A DNA stretch of 64,000 bases, from contig NZ_UGOD01000005.1 of the NCBI RefSeq assembly GCF_900461525.1, positions 1-64,000 on the forward strand, read 5' to 3'. Source of the DNA: Legionella busanensis (GTDB lineage: Bacteria; Pseudomonadota; Gammaproteobacteria; Legionellales; Legionellaceae). Made by a program: the position numbers and the translations under genes. This document shows, in pieces, positions 44,493-53,350 of this stretch; the stretch's first letter is position 1, and each line of letters starts with the position of its first letter. The notes under the pieces are model-generated. The model worked only from the letters and a program-made list of their open reading frames with translations, did not search any database and had not been told where the DNA came from.

Positions 44493-46232
44493 ATGTTTAA
44501 GCCAATACTAAGCGTTTTACTTATTGCCATAAGCCCACTTTCATGGTCTGTCGATAAAAATGACACCAATCCAATCACTGTTTTTATAGCAAAAAAAATT
44601 ATTACTATGGACCCTGCGTGGCCCACGGCAACAGCCGTGGCTGTTAAAGATGGTAAGATTTTATCTGTTGGATCATTAGACGATCTAAAACCATGGTTAA
44701 CGACTTATCCTTATAAACTTGATAAAACATTTGAACAAAAAATTTTGCTGCCGGGCTTTATTGAGCCTCATGGTCACCCCTTAATTGGCGGTACAGCCAT
44801 GTCGCGCCCCTTGCTCACTTACCTACCTACACCTAATCCTTATGGGCCACCTTTTCCTGGCGTAAAAACCAAAGCGCAAGCAATGGACAGATTAAAAAAA
44901 TATGTAGCAGACCATAAAGACCCTAACAAACCTCTTTTAGTATGGGGTTATGACATCATTGCTATGGGAAGCTCATTAGATGCGAATGAATTAGACAAGG
45001 TGTCGCCTACGCTTCCGCTTATTGTATGGGACGCTTCAGAACATATTGCTTTTGCTAATACAGCGGCTCTCAACGCTTTTCACATCACCAGCAACGATAG
45101 GCAAATTGATGGGCTTAAATTAACTAAAAAGGGTCAACCTAACGGCCAGTTTTATGGCGTTACCGCAGCTACCTTTATTCTAAAAAAAGTCTTTGCTGCA
45201 ACAACAACACCAGAAGATGCCTATAAAAATGTGAAGTTCTTAATGGATTTAAGTCATCGTAATGGCATTACCACCACTACTGAATTAACCTTTGGTATCA
45301 TCGATTTTCAATTGGAGCATGCGCTTTATAATAAGTATTTTAATAATCCCAAAACGCCCATGCGTTTAGTGGCTATTACCGATGCAGTAAGTGCCAGTCG
45401 GGATAAAAAAGACCAAGCTGTTGATTTTGTAAAAAGCTTACAAAAAGAAAGTACGGATAAATTAATGTTTAAGGGCGTTAAGTTTTTTTCTGATGATGCC
45501 TTTGTAAGTTTGAATATGGTAGTAGAAAATCCGGGCTACATCGATGGGCATCAAGGTCAATACATCACCCCGCCTAATCAGCTTGCTGCGGTTATTTCTC
45601 CATGGTGGGATGCAGGATTCAATATTCATGTTCATTCCAATGGCAATGGTGGAAACGCTTCTACCATTCGTGCCCTTGCCGAGCTTATGCAACGAAAACC
45701 GCGGTTTGACCATCGCTTTTCTGTAGAACACTATGGCATCTCAACCCCCGCTATGGCTAAAACCCTTAAACAATTAGGCGGCGTTGTGAGTGTCAATCCT
45801 AGTTATTTGTATGCTCGCGCTGAAATAAATGAAGCAAAAATTGGGACTGAGCGCGCTGATACCGCAGCCGCTTTTCATACGCTGGTGAGCGCAGGGGTAC
45901 CCACTTCTCTCCACTCCGATACCCCTGTTTCCTCCCCTGAACCTCTTAAAGAAGTTTGGATGGTTGTTAATCGGTTTGGTCTTTCAGGAAAAGGCCACGG
46001 ACCGGCTGAACGCGTAAGCCTGAATCAGGCTTTACGTATGATTACCATCGATGCAGCGTATACCTTAGGCGTGGATGATAAAATTGGCAGTATTACGCCT
46101 GGTAAATGGGCCGATTTTGCAGTCCTTGATAACGATCCTTATACAACACCGCCCACTGATTTAAAAGACATTCCGGTGTGGGGAACGGTTGTTAGCGGAA
46201 AGATTTATGCTGCTAATGATTACCGCTATTAA
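44493..46232 (+). CDS. Exported amidohydrolase-family metal-dependent hydrolase
   Basis: The 579-residue protein has a signal peptide (MFKPILSVLLIAISPLSWS) and the TIM-barrel amidohydrolase signature of the YtcJ/NfdA-like group: a beta-sandwich start (AKKIITMDPAWPTATAVAVKDGKI), the metal motif FIEPHGHP (about 88-95), FNIHVHSNGNG (about 376), SVEHYG, and HSDTPVSSPEP near 475, ending with PGKWADFAVLDNDP. These enzymes hydrolyse C-N bonds; the substrate is unknown. Periplasmic location is suggested by the signal. Confidence 0.85.
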   Translation: MFKPILSVLLIAISPLSWSVDKNDTNPITVFIAKKIITMDPAWPTATAVAVKDGKILSVGSLDDLKPWLTTYPYKLDKTFEQKILLPGFIEPHGHPLIGGTAMSRPLLTYLPTPNPYGPPFPGVKTKAQAMDRLKKYVADHKDPNKPLLVWGYDIIAMGSSLDANELDKVSPTLPLIVWDASEHIAFANTAALNAFHITSNDRQIDGLKLTKKGQPNGQFYGVTAATFILKKVFAATTTPEDAYKNVKFLMDLSHRNGITTTTELTFGIIDFQLEHALYNKYFNNPKTPMRLVAITDAVSASRDKKDQAVDFVKSLQKESTDKLMFKGVKFFSDDAFVSLNMVVENPGYIDGHQGQYITPPNQLAAVISPWWDAGFNIHVHSNGNGGNASTIRALAELMQRKPRFDHRFSVEHYGISTPAMAKTLKQLGGVVSVNPSYLYARAEINEAKIGTERADTAAAFHTLVSAGVPTSLHSDTPVSSPEPLKEVWMVVNRFGLSGKGHGPAERVSLNQALRMITIDAAYTLGVDDKIGSITPGKWADFAVLDNDPYTTPPTDLKDIPVWGTVVSGKIYAANDYRY

Positions 46233-46289
46233 AGGTTAAATAGTAATTACAAAAATGGCACTAATGTCATTTAAATTAACTTTTGGCTT

Positions 46290-47075
46290 TTAAAACATCG
46301 CTTTAAAACCTAACACGGGGCCTTTAATAGCCATGTCCCAAAGGTAATAGTTTAGTTTATGTCCGGTGGAAAAGTATTGATGTAAATAACGATACCCCAC
46401 ATATAAGGTTACATTATTAAATAATAATGGGTTGACTGGTTGATAACCTAAGTAAGCTTGTGCATCATAACTATGATGGGAATGAACTTTACCTGCATCA
46501 GCCTCGGCAATAAAATGAATCCGAGGTTTTAGAGGAACTGTTACTCGCGCACCAACGATTGGATCGGTCCATAATTTATTATCTTTAAAAGCAAAATGAC
46601 CAAGTGTGACGTTAGTATCATTAAAGGTAGCTCTTGCGCCAGCTAATAACTCTAAAGTGAGGTCAGGACTTGGCGTATCAAAAACCGGTTTTAAGAAAAA
46701 AGTATAAGACAATCCGCCACTAACAATACCGAAATTATTACGTGCTCTAACACGTATCTTATGAAAGTCATGATTATCTTTATGAAAATCGTGACTATCT
46801 TCCAAAACAGAGTATAAGGCATTACCAAATAAACCCCATCTATTTTGATGCACATTCACAAAAAGCATGCCCCCACCTTCAAAATGCTTCATCAAGTCAA
46901 AAAATGACTGCGAAATAGAAACTCTTTTAGGACCCACCTGAACGGTGCCTTGCATGCTGGTAGCCCAAAGGTAGGGTGCTACATCCACTTGCACAGTATC
47001 CAAAGCAGAAGCAAAGGACATAGTAGTTGTCATTATTAACGCCAATAAACTTCTGCAAAAGCAATTTAAATTCAT
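46290..47075 (-). CDS. Outer-membrane beta-barrel protein
   Basis: The 261-residue protein starts MNLNCFCRSLLALIM (AGGA 8 bp upstream), with a signal peptide ending around SFASA. Alternating hydrophobic strands follow (VDVAPYLWATSMQGTV, RWGLFGNALYSVLE, LTLELLAGARATF, VTLYVGYRYLHQYF), and the last residue is Phe, typical of barrels inserted by BAM. It is convergent with the amidohydrolase gene, 57 bp apart. Ligand unknown. Confidence 0.8.
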   Translation of the reverse strand: MNLNCFCRSLLALIMTTTMSFASALDTVQVDVAPYLWATSMQGTVQVGPKRVSISQSFFDLMKHFEGGGMLFVNVHQNRWGLFGNALYSVLEDSHDFHKDNHDFHKIRVRARNNFGIVSGGLSYTFFLKPVFDTPSPDLTLELLAGARATFNDTNVTLGHFAFKDNKLWTDPIVGARVTVPLKPRIHFIAEADAGKVHSHHSYDAQAYLGYQPVNPLLFNNVTLYVGYRYLHQYFSTGHKLNYYLWDMAIKGPVLGFKAMF

Positions 47076-47402
47076 TAACCTCATCCTTTAGTTTGTTAAT
47101 TTATTAATTATTTTCATGGCATACATGAGCATTTACCGTGATTTAGGTAACGACTATCTCTATTAAAAATAGCTTTTTATAACCAATAACTAGGTATTAG
47201 AATAAGCGTTTAAATATAAAATATAAATAAACAGTGTGTTCGAAACAGTTGATTAAATAGTTTTAACAAAAAGCAATTAATAAGTAAGTCAATTACAGTA
47301 TCATACATCCCTGATAATCAATAAAATCAGTTCTTTAACACGTTAGAGCCACAGGTCATTGAGATTGGCATTATTATTAAGCTACCTAAGCCTATTGAGC
47401 AA
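47076..47402. other. Intergenic region with coding-like 3' end
   Basis: No start codon or promoter stands out. From 47325 to 47402 the frame of the next gene stays open and reads as a plausible N-terminal strand (EIGIIIKLPKPIEQ), suggesting that the downstream gene once began earlier or uses a rare start. Confidence 0.5.
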
Positions 47403-47942
47403 ATGGCGGCTCATTTTAATCAGTTAATCGCAACGCTTATGCCAGAAAAAGAAAATATTCAAACACGTTATCATATTAGTTTGTTCCAAGGTCGGTTTCT
47501 ATTAAGTGCGGTTGACGAGCTACTCTTTAAGATTAAGCACATTTTAGAAAACTTTAATTTTTTAGACATTGCAATGAAAGAAGAACTTAAAGCTACAAAA
47601 AGACATGTGTTTTGGGAGATCCAACCAAGTAGCGCATTGCAATTATTACATCATAATATTGTTAAGGTGTGCTTACCTTACCGGCAAGGGATGTTGCAGC
47701 AATTTAAAGACCGATACCCTACTATGTCGTTAGAGGAGCAACAACAATTAGATAAATTTGGCGTCATAAGTGCAGAAGATAAATTTAATCCCCACATCAC
47801 TCTTTTTTATCATTCAAATGGCGATAAACGAGTCAATGAGTTAGTTAATCAGCCTTTAGACCACAAAGACTGTTTAAAGCTACAACCCTATCATCAACCG
47901 AGTAGTCCTAGGACAACTAGGTTATTATGGCCAAGTTATTAA
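47403..47942 (+). CDS. 2H phosphoesterase-superfamily protein
   Basis: The 179-residue product has the paired HxS/T motifs of 2H phosphoesterases: YHISLFQG (about 24-31) and NPHITLFYH (about 136-144). Members act on 2'-5' RNA linkages or cyclic phosphates. The frame is open upstream for another 26 codons and reads like the first beta strand of the fold, but has no ATG/GTG/TTG start there. The gene may be 5'-decayed or start at an ATT codon. Confidence 0.65.
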   Translation: MAAHFNQLIATLMPEKENIQTRYHISLFQGRFLLSAVDELLFKIKHILENFNFLDIAMKEELKATKRHVFWEIQPSSALQLLHHNIVKVCLPYRQGMLQQFKDRYPTMSLEEQQQLDKFGVISAEDKFNPHITLFYHSNGDKRVNELVNQPLDHKDCLKLQPYHQPSSPRTTRLLWPSY

Positions 47943-48023
47943 AATCATGAGCGATATTTCTAGAGAAAATTACCAATTAGACCATACCCGGTTAGTTTAA
48001 ATAGGTACGTAACTAGTTAATGA

Positions 48024-48473
48024 TTATAGAGTAGAAGACGATTTTACTACTTGCTTAAAAAGCATATTAGAAAAGGGTTTAAGGATAAAGCCTCCATCAT
48101 TTTTGTTAGTACTTGCTAAGAGATTATCCTTTTGCATCTGCGCAATCAGCTGTGCTCTTATATCCCCTTTATCATCGATAACAGCACGCTTCATATGCCA
48201 GCGCCAGAACGTGCGCTCAGCTATAGGCTCTTTAGCAAGTAACACCACCTTTTGGTGACGCCTATCTTGTAAAATACACTGATAAACGCTTTCAAGCGAC
48301 TCAAGTCTTCCCTCGAGTAGTTGATAGAAATGCTCATTAGAGTAAACTAAAAGACCGCTTAATTGATGGGTAAAGTTTTTGAAACGACAAAGCTTGGCTA
48401 ATTGAGTAAGCGCTTGGTCAGTTAATGGTTTTTTAACTTGGCTCTTAAACAGAAGTTGGTATAACGCAGACAT
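48024..48473 (-). CDS. BLUF-domain protein lacking the photoactive tyrosine
   Basis: The 149-residue protein aligns with single-domain BLUF proteins: LYQLLFKSQ at the first strand, LSGLLVYSNEHFYQLLEG (with the key Gln), and FWRWHMKRAV with the conserved Trp/Met segment. In BLUF photoreceptors the first strand carries a Tyr (Tyr8 in Slr1694) next to FAD; here it is Phe9. The usual Asn before the GITG motif is His. A normal photocycle is therefore doubtful. It lies near three GGDEF genes. Confidence 0.85.
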   Translation of the reverse strand: MSALYQLLFKSQVKKPLTDQALTQLAKLCRFKNFTHQLSGLLVYSNEHFYQLLEGRLESLESVYQCILQDRRHQKVVLLAKEPIAERTFWRWHMKRAVIDDKGDIRAQLIAQMQKDNLLASTNKNDGGFILKPFSNMLFKQVVKSSSTL

Positions 48474-48730
48474 CTAACATCAATAAAAATCATTTAGATT
48501 TAAACGTTATTATCTTATGAAAAGGAAGACAACGCAATACGTCTTAATGAACCTTATACGTTGTTCATGCTAGTCTATTTAGGTGCCTCACGCAATTGCT
48601 CACCTTCGGTAATTAAGCTAAGATAATTTTAAAAAAAGCGCACAATAAGCCTTCTAAATTGTTTCTGTTAATTTTCTTTCTATTCCCAGGTTATTGCGCG
48701 CTCGTCACGCTTAAGGAATAGCTCATTACT

Positions 48731-49045
48731 ATGAACCAAAGAACCCTCTACATCGCACATTTGCCCTTTTCGGCCACGGCACATGATATTGAAACGGCAT
48801 TTTGTAAATACGGTAAAATCGTTGAGTTTGATTTGGTGAAAGACCGCTTTACCGGTCAGTCAAAAGGGATAGCGTTTATCACCTTCTCTTCGCAAGAGGA
48901 AGCCGAAAAGGCATTAAGCATGAATGGCAAACAGTGGCTGGGGCGAACCTTAAAAGTGACTCAGGTACAAAGCCGTGTTGTTGAGTCAATTACGCCTAAT
49001 ACATCAACCGATGAGTCTCGTCTGTTTAACGCCGAGCCTAGATAA
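48731..49045 (+). CDS. RRM-type RNA-binding protein
   Basis: The 104-residue protein is a single RNA recognition motif: RNP2 LYIAHLPF (residues 5-12) and RNP1 SKGIAFITF (about 45-53), followed by a short basic and polar tail. Small RRM proteins are common in Legionella and cyanobacteria and often respond to cold; the target here is unknown. AAGGAATAG lies upstream of the ATG. It is divergent from the BLUF gene. Confidence 0.88.
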   Translation: MNQRTLYIAHLPFSATAHDIETAFCKYGKIVEFDLVKDRFTGQSKGIAFITFSSQEEAEKALSMNGKQWLGRTLKVTQVQSRVVESITPNTSTDESRLFNAEPR

Positions 49046-49068
49046 ATACTAATGACTAAACTAGCGCA

Positions 49069-49965
49069 TTAATTATTAATAGAATGCTTATTTTTATACA
49101 TATTGCAATCTGCAAGATGAATTAATTTATCTATTCTCGTTTTAGTGGTTATTTTTTCAATGTGAATTCCTGCACTCATTGAAACTTCTAATGGGTTCTC
49201 TAAATCGTGATTAACTTTATTGATAATAGTATTAATCTTTTCGTAAAAAAAGCTAGACAGTGTATGCTGCGTTAAACAAGCAAAGCAAAACTCATCGCCG
49301 CCAAAACGTGCAATAATGTCATAGTCTCTAAATTCAATAGCGCAATGTAAGCCAATAAGCTTTAAAATTTTATTCCCTTTAACATGGCCATATTGGTCAT
49401 TAATTTGTTTAAAAGAATTGATATCTGCAATACCAATCGCAAGATATAAATTTTGTTTTTTTCCTCTTACAAGAAGATCATTAATTTTTGCAAAAAAACC
49501 TCTGTAGTTATCTAATCCTGTTAACTCATCATGGTCAGCAAGGTAAGCAATCTGTTGTTTCTGTAAAAATTCATGGGTTACGTCTTTTTGGATGCCAATA
49601 TAATACGATACGGTTTTATCAGCTTCTATAATAGGCGCAAGACTCAATTCATTTAAAAATAATGAACCATCCTTTTTAACATTTTTTAAAACAACACGGC
49701 ATTTTTTATGGCTGTTTAACGCGTTGCGAATCTTTAAAACTTCAGGCTGTTGTGCAAGATTTCCTTGTAAAAACCGACAATTTTTCCCAAGTACCTCTTT
49801 TTTCTTATACCCTGTCATTCGCAAAAAAGCACGATTAACAAAAATCAACGGCTCATCTTTCTGTTGCATGTCAACGATAGTTATCCCATCGTTGGCTGAA
49901 TGAAGGGCTTGATAAGCTAGATTTAAGTCAATTAATCCCGTTGCTAACTTAGTTCTCCTTGGCAT
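49069..49965 (-). CDS. LOV-GGDEF blue-light-sensing diguanylate cyclase
   Basis: From the ATG at 49965 (AAGGGA upstream) the protein has 298 residues. Residues about 15-135 are a LOV domain with the flavin-adduct cysteine in GKNCRFLQG (Cys63), followed by NVKKDGSLFLNELSLAP and YYIGIQKDVT. The GGDEF domain follows with DELTGLDN, DINSFKQINDQYGH and the active-site RFGGDEF (about 221). It should make cyclic di-GMP in response to blue light. All key residues are intact. Confidence 0.9.
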   Translation of the reverse strand: MPRRTKLATGLIDLNLAYQALHSANDGITIVDMQQKDEPLIFVNRAFLRMTGYKKKEVLGKNCRFLQGNLAQQPEVLKIRNALNSHKKCRVVLKNVKKDGSLFLNELSLAPIIEADKTVSYYIGIQKDVTHEFLQKQQIAYLADHDELTGLDNYRGFFAKINDLLVRGKKQNLYLAIGIADINSFKQINDQYGHVKGNKILKLIGLHCAIEFRDYDIIARFGGDEFCFACLTQHTLSSFFYEKINTIINKVNHDLENPLEVSMSAGIHIEKITTKTRIDKLIHLADCNMYKNKHSINN

Positions 49966-50078
49966 ATTGTTCCCTTTTAGTCGCAACCACTATAATAAAG
50001 TTAGCCTATTAATTTTTAAAAGCTATAATAAAAAGGCGCATTGCAAAAAATACTATTCCGCCATGTGGTCTTAAAGCG

Positions 50079-50127
50079 TTCATTGTTAGTTTAGCTAGAT
50101 ACGCGGGAAAACCCAATAGGCTTAGTT
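50079..50127 (+). repeat. Dispersed repeat, copy 2
   Basis: This is the counterpart of 23182-23234, in the gap between the LOV-GGDEF and PAS-PAS-GGDEF genes. It shares CATTG, AGTTT, GCT-N-GATA-N-GCGG and AAAACCCAA in the same order. Confidence 0.5.
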
Positions 50128-50164
50128 CATCTTTAAACGCGTTGGTTGAGGCTAGGAAGGGTAA

Positions 50165-51460
50165 CTACTTATCAAGCCGATTTTTTTTGTAATCAGCATA
50201 AAAACCATAAGCTTCTTTCTGCCGTTTCTTCACGGCATACATGGTTTTATCGGCCAATTGCACTAACTCATTTTGTGCCTCACTGTCATCCGGATAAAGC
50301 GCAACACCGATGCTGGCTTTCAATTTGAACAAAGTGTCATCATAGTCAATTGGCTCACTAATGGTTTTAATGATTTTGTTAACAATCGATTTGATAACGC
50401 GCTGGTTTGAGATGTTGTCTAAAATGATTAAAAATTCATCGCCACCAATGCGAGCCACCGTATCTTCCTCACGCAAACAACTCACTAAGCGCTCCGCAAT
50501 GATTTTAAGCATCACATCGCCTGTGGTATGGCCGTACGTATCATTAAGGGCTTTAAAGCCATCTAAATCTAGGAATAAAACGGCCACTTTCGTTTTATTG
50601 CGTTTAGCATGCGCACACGCCCGGTTCAGTCGGTCATAAGCGAGCCGTAAAATAGGAAGTCCTGTTAACGCATCATGTGTCGCTAAATAGCGTTGCAGCG
50701 TAAGTTCGGTAATATCACGTGCAATTTTAGACGCCCCAATAATGATACCTTCCTTATTTTTAATCGGTGAGATAGACACAGACACATGCACTGGCTTACC
50801 ATCTTTGCGGATGCGCACCGTTTCAAAATGGTCAACTTTCTCACCTGAGGCTATCTTTTCTAATATATAGGTTTCTTCATTGAAGCGGTCTGAGGGAATT
50901 AACATAAGAATGGATTTACCTATGATTTCAGGCGCGCTATAGCCAAAGATTTGCGTGGCTGCCGGATTCCAACTGGTGATAATACCTTGTAAATTTTTAC
51001 TAATAATCGCATCATCAGAAGCATTAATAATAGAGGTTAATAGCTGCTCGGTTTCTTCTCTTTTTTTATCGCTAGTGATATCGCGAACCATATTAAAAAC
51101 ACCCACGATGCTACCTTGATTATCTCTCAAGGGAAGAAAGCAACAAGACACAGGTATTTTTTGACCATCTTTTCTTAACACAACAGTTTTAAACTGTTCT
51201 ATTTTTTCACCCAAGGACACACGCTTTAAAAAAATAGTGTGTTCCTCTAAGCGCTCTGGTGGGACTAAACGCATTGCAGGCTGACCAATGATTTCATGGG
51301 ATAAGTAGCCAAAAAGGCGCTCAGCACTCGGATTCCAACTGGTAATACAGCCTTGAAGTGTTTTAGTGATGATGGCATCTTGGGAAAAGTTAAGCACTAG
51401 ATGCAGCAAGGCTTGTTCTAGTTCATCTACCTTCTCCAAAGAAACTAAACGCTCTAGCAT
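50165..51460 (-). CDS. PAS-PAS-GGDEF diguanylate cyclase
   Basis: The 431-residue protein has two tandem PAS domains (about 15-130 and 138-255), each with the ITSWNP.AE.LFGY pattern and a PAC tail (VLRKDG..., VRIRKDG...), then GGDEF with THDALTGLP, LDLDGFKALNDTYGH and RIGGDEFLII (about 336-345). It lacks membrane segments. The PAS pair probably binds haem, flavin or a small ligand, not resolved here. Next to the LOV-GGDEF gene on the same strand, separated by 199 bp. Confidence 0.9.
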   Translation of the reverse strand: MLERLVSLEKVDELEQALLHLVLNFSQDAIITKTLQGCITSWNPSAERLFGYLSHEIIGQPAMRLVPPERLEEHTIFLKRVSLGEKIEQFKTVVLRKDGQKIPVSCCFLPLRDNQGSIVGVFNMVRDITSDKKREETEQLLTSIINASDDAIISKNLQGIITSWNPAATQIFGYSAPEIIGKSILMLIPSDRFNEETYILEKIASGEKVDHFETVRIRKDGKPVHVSVSISPIKNKEGIIIGASKIARDITELTLQRYLATHDALTGLPILRLAYDRLNRACAHAKRNKTKVAVLFLDLDGFKALNDTYGHTTGDVMLKIIAERLVSCLREEDTVARIGGDEFLIILDNISNQRVIKSIVNKIIKTISEPIDYDDTLFKLKASIGVALYPDDSEAQNELVQLADKTMYAVKKRQKEAYGFYADYKKNRLDK

Positions 51461-51647
51461 AGTTGCGCCTATATAGTTGTTCTAGCTTAAGTATAGCCAG
51501 TGTAATTAGATTAAGGCTAAGTCCATGAATGACTGGTCAAGAAAGCCAAGCGTCTGGATTAAGCATTGCTTGGTAACTAGCCGATAAAATACAACTAAAA
51601 TGGAAAGACTTTTCTATAATTAGAATGGATAAACGCGGGAGATGGTG

Positions 51648-52757
51648 ATGAAAAAAGGAATTTTTGAGTTGCAGGATGAATGTTTTTTGCTGCTTCTACA
51701 AAGCTCATTGAAATCAATTCCATTTAATATTTTTTTATCCACGTTTATTTGGAGCTATTTGTTATATCGGCAAGCTCCCGTGATAGAAGTAACCCTTTGG
51801 TATGGGTTAATTTGCTTTTTAAGTCTCACTCGCTGGTTTTACAGCCAGCAAAGTATTCATAAGCACGCTTACCTCTTAAAAAAAGATAGAATCAAATTTA
51901 CTTTTATCCTCTTAACAGGCTTCATGGGTGCCTTATGGGGAATCTGTTATATTTGGTTTTACCCTTATTTTTTAGCCATGCATCAAAACGTGATTACGCT
52001 CGCCTTAGGTGGCATGGCCTCAGGAGCACTTGCCTCGCTTTCCATTTATTTACCGGCTTATTACGCTTATCTGATTCCTATGTTTTTACCGCTTATTCTT
52101 TACAATTATTGGCTAGGCGACCTTGACCATACTATTTTAGCCTCTATGTTCTTACTTTTTGTTATCATGCTAATCATTACCGCTAAATTCCCTTCGACGT
52201 TATTAAAAGAAACTATAGAACTCACCAAAGAAAAAGATAAAGCCTTAGAAGAAGTTCAACGCACAGCGATTACCGATGGCTTAACAGGACTTTATAACCG
52301 CCGCTATTTTGATCAACGATTTAACGAAGAATTTAGACGAGCCCAACGAAATAATCACCCCTTAAATTTAATTTTAATTGATGTAGATGACTTTAAAAAA
52401 ATAAATGACCAGCATGGTCATCCTACAGGTGATTTATGTTTAAAGGAGTTAGCAAACACTATCAAAGATTCCGCTGGGCGCGCCAATGATGCCACCTTCC
52501 GGATTGGTGGTGATGAATTTGCAGCTATTTTAAGTAATATCTCACTTGAAGAGACCATTTCCCTTTGCAACAAAATTCAACAAAAATTTAAACAAGACGT
52601 AAAACTTGCAAAGCCAACCATTAGTATCGGGATTGTTAGCATCCCGCCTGTATGTACCAATGAAATTGATGAGGTGGTTTCCGTAGCAGACCAAACACTA
52701 TATAAAGCCAAAAAAGCAGGTAAAAATCAAATCTATTCACAACAATTAAACTGTTAA
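51648..52757 (+). CDS. Membrane-bound GGDEF diguanylate cyclase
   Basis: The 369-residue protein (start at 51648, GGGAG 6 bp upstream) has six hydrophobic segments in the first 185 residues, then a coiled linker and a GGDEF domain: DGLTGLYNRRYFD, LIDVDDFKKINDQHGH and RIGGDEFAAIL (about 285). It is divergent from the PAS-PAS-GGDEF gene. No EAL or HD-GYP partner is encoded in the window, so this cluster is built only to make cyclic di-GMP. Confidence 0.9.
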   Translation: MKKGIFELQDECFLLLLQSSLKSIPFNIFLSTFIWSYLLYRQAPVIEVTLWYGLICFLSLTRWFYSQQSIHKHAYLLKKDRIKFTFILLTGFMGALWGICYIWFYPYFLAMHQNVITLALGGMASGALASLSIYLPAYYAYLIPMFLPLILYNYWLGDLDHTILASMFLLFVIMLIITAKFPSTLLKETIELTKEKDKALEEVQRTAITDGLTGLYNRRYFDQRFNEEFRRAQRNNHPLNLILIDVDDFKKINDQHGHPTGDLCLKELANTIKDSAGRANDATFRIGGDEFAAILSNISLEETISLCNKIQQKFKQDVKLAKPTISIGIVSIPPVCTNEIDEVVSVADQTLYKAKKAGKNQIYSQQLNC

Positions 52758-52836
52758 CGTTCTGTGCTAACTATAGTTAATAATGATTTTTAAATCATTT
52801 AATTTGAATATAACGCGCTAGAATTTGGAGGTTTTT

Positions 52837-53064
52837 ATGACAGAAAAAGAGACAATAGAACTGGAAAAGATATACGGCTCATCAGCAGTTGCCAATAAAT
52901 TGCGACGAATTGCAGCGGCTATTGAGCAAAACAAAGGCTTTCAACTACAAATACACAAAAAACGTATTTATGTGCCAGTTGATGTGTATGTGGAATTTGA
53001 GTATGAAGAAGAAGGCGAAGAATACGAACTTGGCATTGAAATAAAATGGAAAAAAATTAAATAG
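52837..53064 (+). CDS. Amphi-Trp domain small protein
   Basis: The 75-residue acidic protein (GGAGG precedes the ATG at 52837) has the layout of amphi-Trp proteins: an N-terminal helix with ANKLRRIAAAIEQ, then strands ending in ELGIEIKWKKIK with the conserved Trp. The function of the family is unknown. A TTG at 52825 is in frame. Confidence 0.75.
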   Translation: MTEKETIELEKIYGSSAVANKLRRIAAAIEQNKGFQLQIHKKRIYVPVDVYVEFEYEEEGEEYELGIEIKWKKIK

Positions 53065-53129
53065 AAACGTTAAGGTTAGAAAAGTCTGGCAAAACGACTA
53101 TTTAGGGTTACGTATTGTTTTATATTCCT

Positions 53130-53158
53130 TTAAGACAAAAGCTTAAATGTGTTATACT
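53130..53158 (+). promoter_or_regulatory. Candidate promoter placing a leaderless start
   Basis: TTAAGA (53130-53135) and TATACT (53153-53158) are 17 bp apart. Transcription would begin about 7 bp later, at the ATG at 53165, which has no Shine-Dalgarno, so a leaderless mRNA is possible. Confidence 0.4.
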
Positions 53159-53164
53159 TTAATT

Positions 53165-53350
53165 ATGAAAAAACAAACTCTTATCAATACAAATCCCTAT
53201 TTAAAAGATGCTGACAATCGTAAGCGTCTAGTACAGCGCTCCGTAAGAACATCGTGTGGCGTTGAAGGCATTTATGAAAAAAACCTTGTTCTCCAATCTT
53301 TTAATATACCTTCACAGGGCAAGAAAAAAATCTATAAAACATCTAAATAG
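53165..53350 (+). CDS. Small basic protein convergent with fic; possible antitoxin-like gene
   Basis: The 61-residue basic protein starts MKKQTLINTNPYLKDADNRK and contains RKRLVQRSVRTSCGVEGI. Short proteins with an NPYLKD...SV.S...EGI pattern occur beside toxin-like genes in many genomes, but I cannot name a function. It converges on the fic gene with an 8-bp 3' overlap. Confidence 0.55.
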   Translation: MKKQTLINTNPYLKDADNRKRLVQRSVRTSCGVEGIYEKNLVLQSFNIPSQGKKKIYKTSK

